From the NCBI RefSeq assembly GCF_048544455.1, contig NC_133526.1, forward strand, positions 9,192,001-9,256,000: a DNA stretch of 64,000 nt. The letters run 5' to 3'. The notes below the pieces were generated by a model. That model ran no database searches. It was not told the origin of the DNA and saw nothing but the letters and a program-made list of their open reading frames with translations. The DNA comes from Silene latifolia. Taxonomy: Eukaryota > Streptophyta > Magnoliopsida > Caryophyllales > Caryophyllaceae. This document shows positions 63,204-64,000 of this stretch, in pieces. Position numbers and translations under genes: made by a program. Positions within the stretch are counted from its first letter, which is position 1. Every line of letters begins with the position of its first letter.

Positions 63204-63426
63204 GAAGCAAAGGCAAGAAGCCAGAGAAGCTGCCCGGGCTGCCCTTGAGAAGGTCAATCACATTACTCATGGCCTTGAGAGATTTTCTCGCATCCATGGT
63301 GGTCATGAGAGGTTTACTTTATATAACCTGTTATTCGTGACTATGCAGATGGAGCGATCCATCAATCTCGGTGATAATTTCCACACTCTCCGAGATCTGG
63401 AAGCCCTGCTTGGTACCAGCTCCTCG
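63204..63426 (+). pseudogene. GTE/BET bromodomain protein C-terminal fragment with intron, in the Helitron
   Basis: Exon piece 63204-63252 reads KQRQEAREAARAALEK. An intron 63253-63348 (GTCAAT...CTATGCAG) follows, then exon piece 63349-63426 reads MERSINLGDNFHTLRDLEAL. The join ALEK|MERS...DNF..L.DLE matches the C-terminal motif of plant GTE/BET proteins (ALEKME.TVDI.EN...LEDLE). The bromodomain and ET domain are absent. It is antisense to the Helitron. The kept intron shows capture at the DNA level. Confidence 0.6.
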
Positions 63427-64000
63427 TTTGTTGTATGCCATGATAATAGGTCCTAACATGGGTGGTTTATATATATACCTATTTTGTAATTAGTATTTTA
63501 GTTCTTAATAAATTCAAATGGAAAATAGATCTTTTGTTAGTTGTGATTAATTATAATATAATTATTATATCTTTTGCATTATCTGTGTGGCCAAATTTAT
63601 ATCTTTTCGTACATATTAATATTTAAATTATATAGGTGTTTTACAAAAGTTGGACACTCTAGAATTGCCTGAAAAAAGCCTCTTTTATATATATATATTG
63701 ATTTTTTGAGCTTTGATTTAAAAATTATGAGTCTTACTATAAAGTTTTTGAGTCTATTCACTGAAACATTAAGCTCAACAAAATTACAATAAAACTCAGA
63801 AACATTATATACAAACTTACTTAAATTTGAGTTTTGATGGAAAAAAAATTAAAATCTAACTTATAAACTTTAATAAGCTCGAAAAAAAATACACATATGC
63901 TCAAAAACAAATAAAGTTTGAGGTAATAACCTCAGAAAAAAATACAAAATGCTCAAAAATAAGTAAAATTTGAGGTAATACATCCGATGTATGTTCCTTT

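Larger units (their letters stand above)
59921..63701 (-). mobile_element. Non-autonomous Helitron carrying host gene fragments
   Basis: On the minus strand it starts TCAATATATATATATAAAAG and ends with the hairpin CCCGTGCAACGCACGGG, ten bases, then CTAG. The left neighbour base is A and the right is T on that strand, the AT insertion target of Helitrons, with no target duplication. The split MITE gives independent proof of both ends. It is 3781 bp and no Rep/helicase frame is visible. A second 5'-end-like motif (TCTATATATAAAGAGGATAA, minus) lies near 60193. Cargo: YJU2 piece, an unidentified piece, GTE/BET piece. Confidence 0.85.
59877..63993. mobile_element. AT-rich MITE split in two by a Helitron
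   Basis: The left part 59877-59920 matches the first ~45 bases of the complete copy at 58867. The right part 63702-63993 resumes at the matching point (TTTTTGAG...) and runs to the right terminus TACATCCGATGTATG. Together they make one MITE with a 3.78-kb insertion. Confidence 0.8.

Noticed and set aside
1-64000. tRNA, rRNA or CRISPR features
   Set aside because: No A/B-box-like tRNA sequence, rRNA signature or regularly spaced repeat-spacer array was seen; tRNA-like words at 11803 and 31709 are primer sites of retroelements.

Overview
This window is nuclear DNA from a flowering plant, most likely a eudicot. It carries multi-exon genes with GT-AG introns, a plant-type ARF, a plant ARF-GAP and plant transposons. 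An order such as Caryophyllales is possible from the style of the short repeats, but I hold that weakly. Three host genes are clear. (1) The 3' end of an AUXIN RESPONSE FACTOR 6-like gene (+, 1-2697) includes a miR167 target site. (2) A RING-CH (RINGv) membrane protein gene (-, 27364-6936) has eight coding exons whose phases all join, giving 522 codons plus stop. (3) A complete ACAP-type ARF-GAP of the AGD2/AGD4 kind (BAR-PH-ArfGAP-ankyrin; +, 43702-58006) has 19 exons and 783 codons plus stop. A two-exon frame at 4222-4526, downstream of a TATA box, could encode a 35-residue peptide.

The striking region is 7.2-23.5 kb. It is one 16.3-kb intron of the RING-CH gene, between its third and fourth membrane segments. 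It holds a rearranged cluster of endogenous pararetrovirus fossils (Caulimoviridae, florendovirus-like). The cluster includes a near unit-length copy with an initiator-tRNA-Met primer site (11803), a tail-to-tail inverted copy (17.1-19.8 kb), and a second virus type with coat-protein and protease parts (19.9-23.4 kb). One arm of the palindrome carries a 152-bp patch of plastid DNA (the 3' end of rbcL) between two 69-bp direct repeats; the other arm lacks it.

From 27.4 to 43.7 kb there are no host genes, only nested repeats. A Ty3/gypsy Athila-like LTR element with gag and protease but no pol (30222-37781) has LTRs of equal length that differ at about three sites by eye. It sits inside a ~64-bp minisatellite, which is itself inside a Stowaway-like MITE. 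A solo LTR (39076-39626) and a MULE-like element with ~108-bp inverted ends (40298-41096) follow.

From 58.0 kb to the end, short MITEs surround a Helitron (59921-63701, minus strand) with textbook ends (A|TC ... hairpin ... CTAG|T). It split a MITE in two. It carries pieces of at least two host genes: the N-terminus of the splicing factor YJU2/CWC16, and the C-terminal part of a GTE/BET bromodomain protein with its intron.

All statements come from reading the sequence by eye. Family names rest on motif recognition, not on searches.
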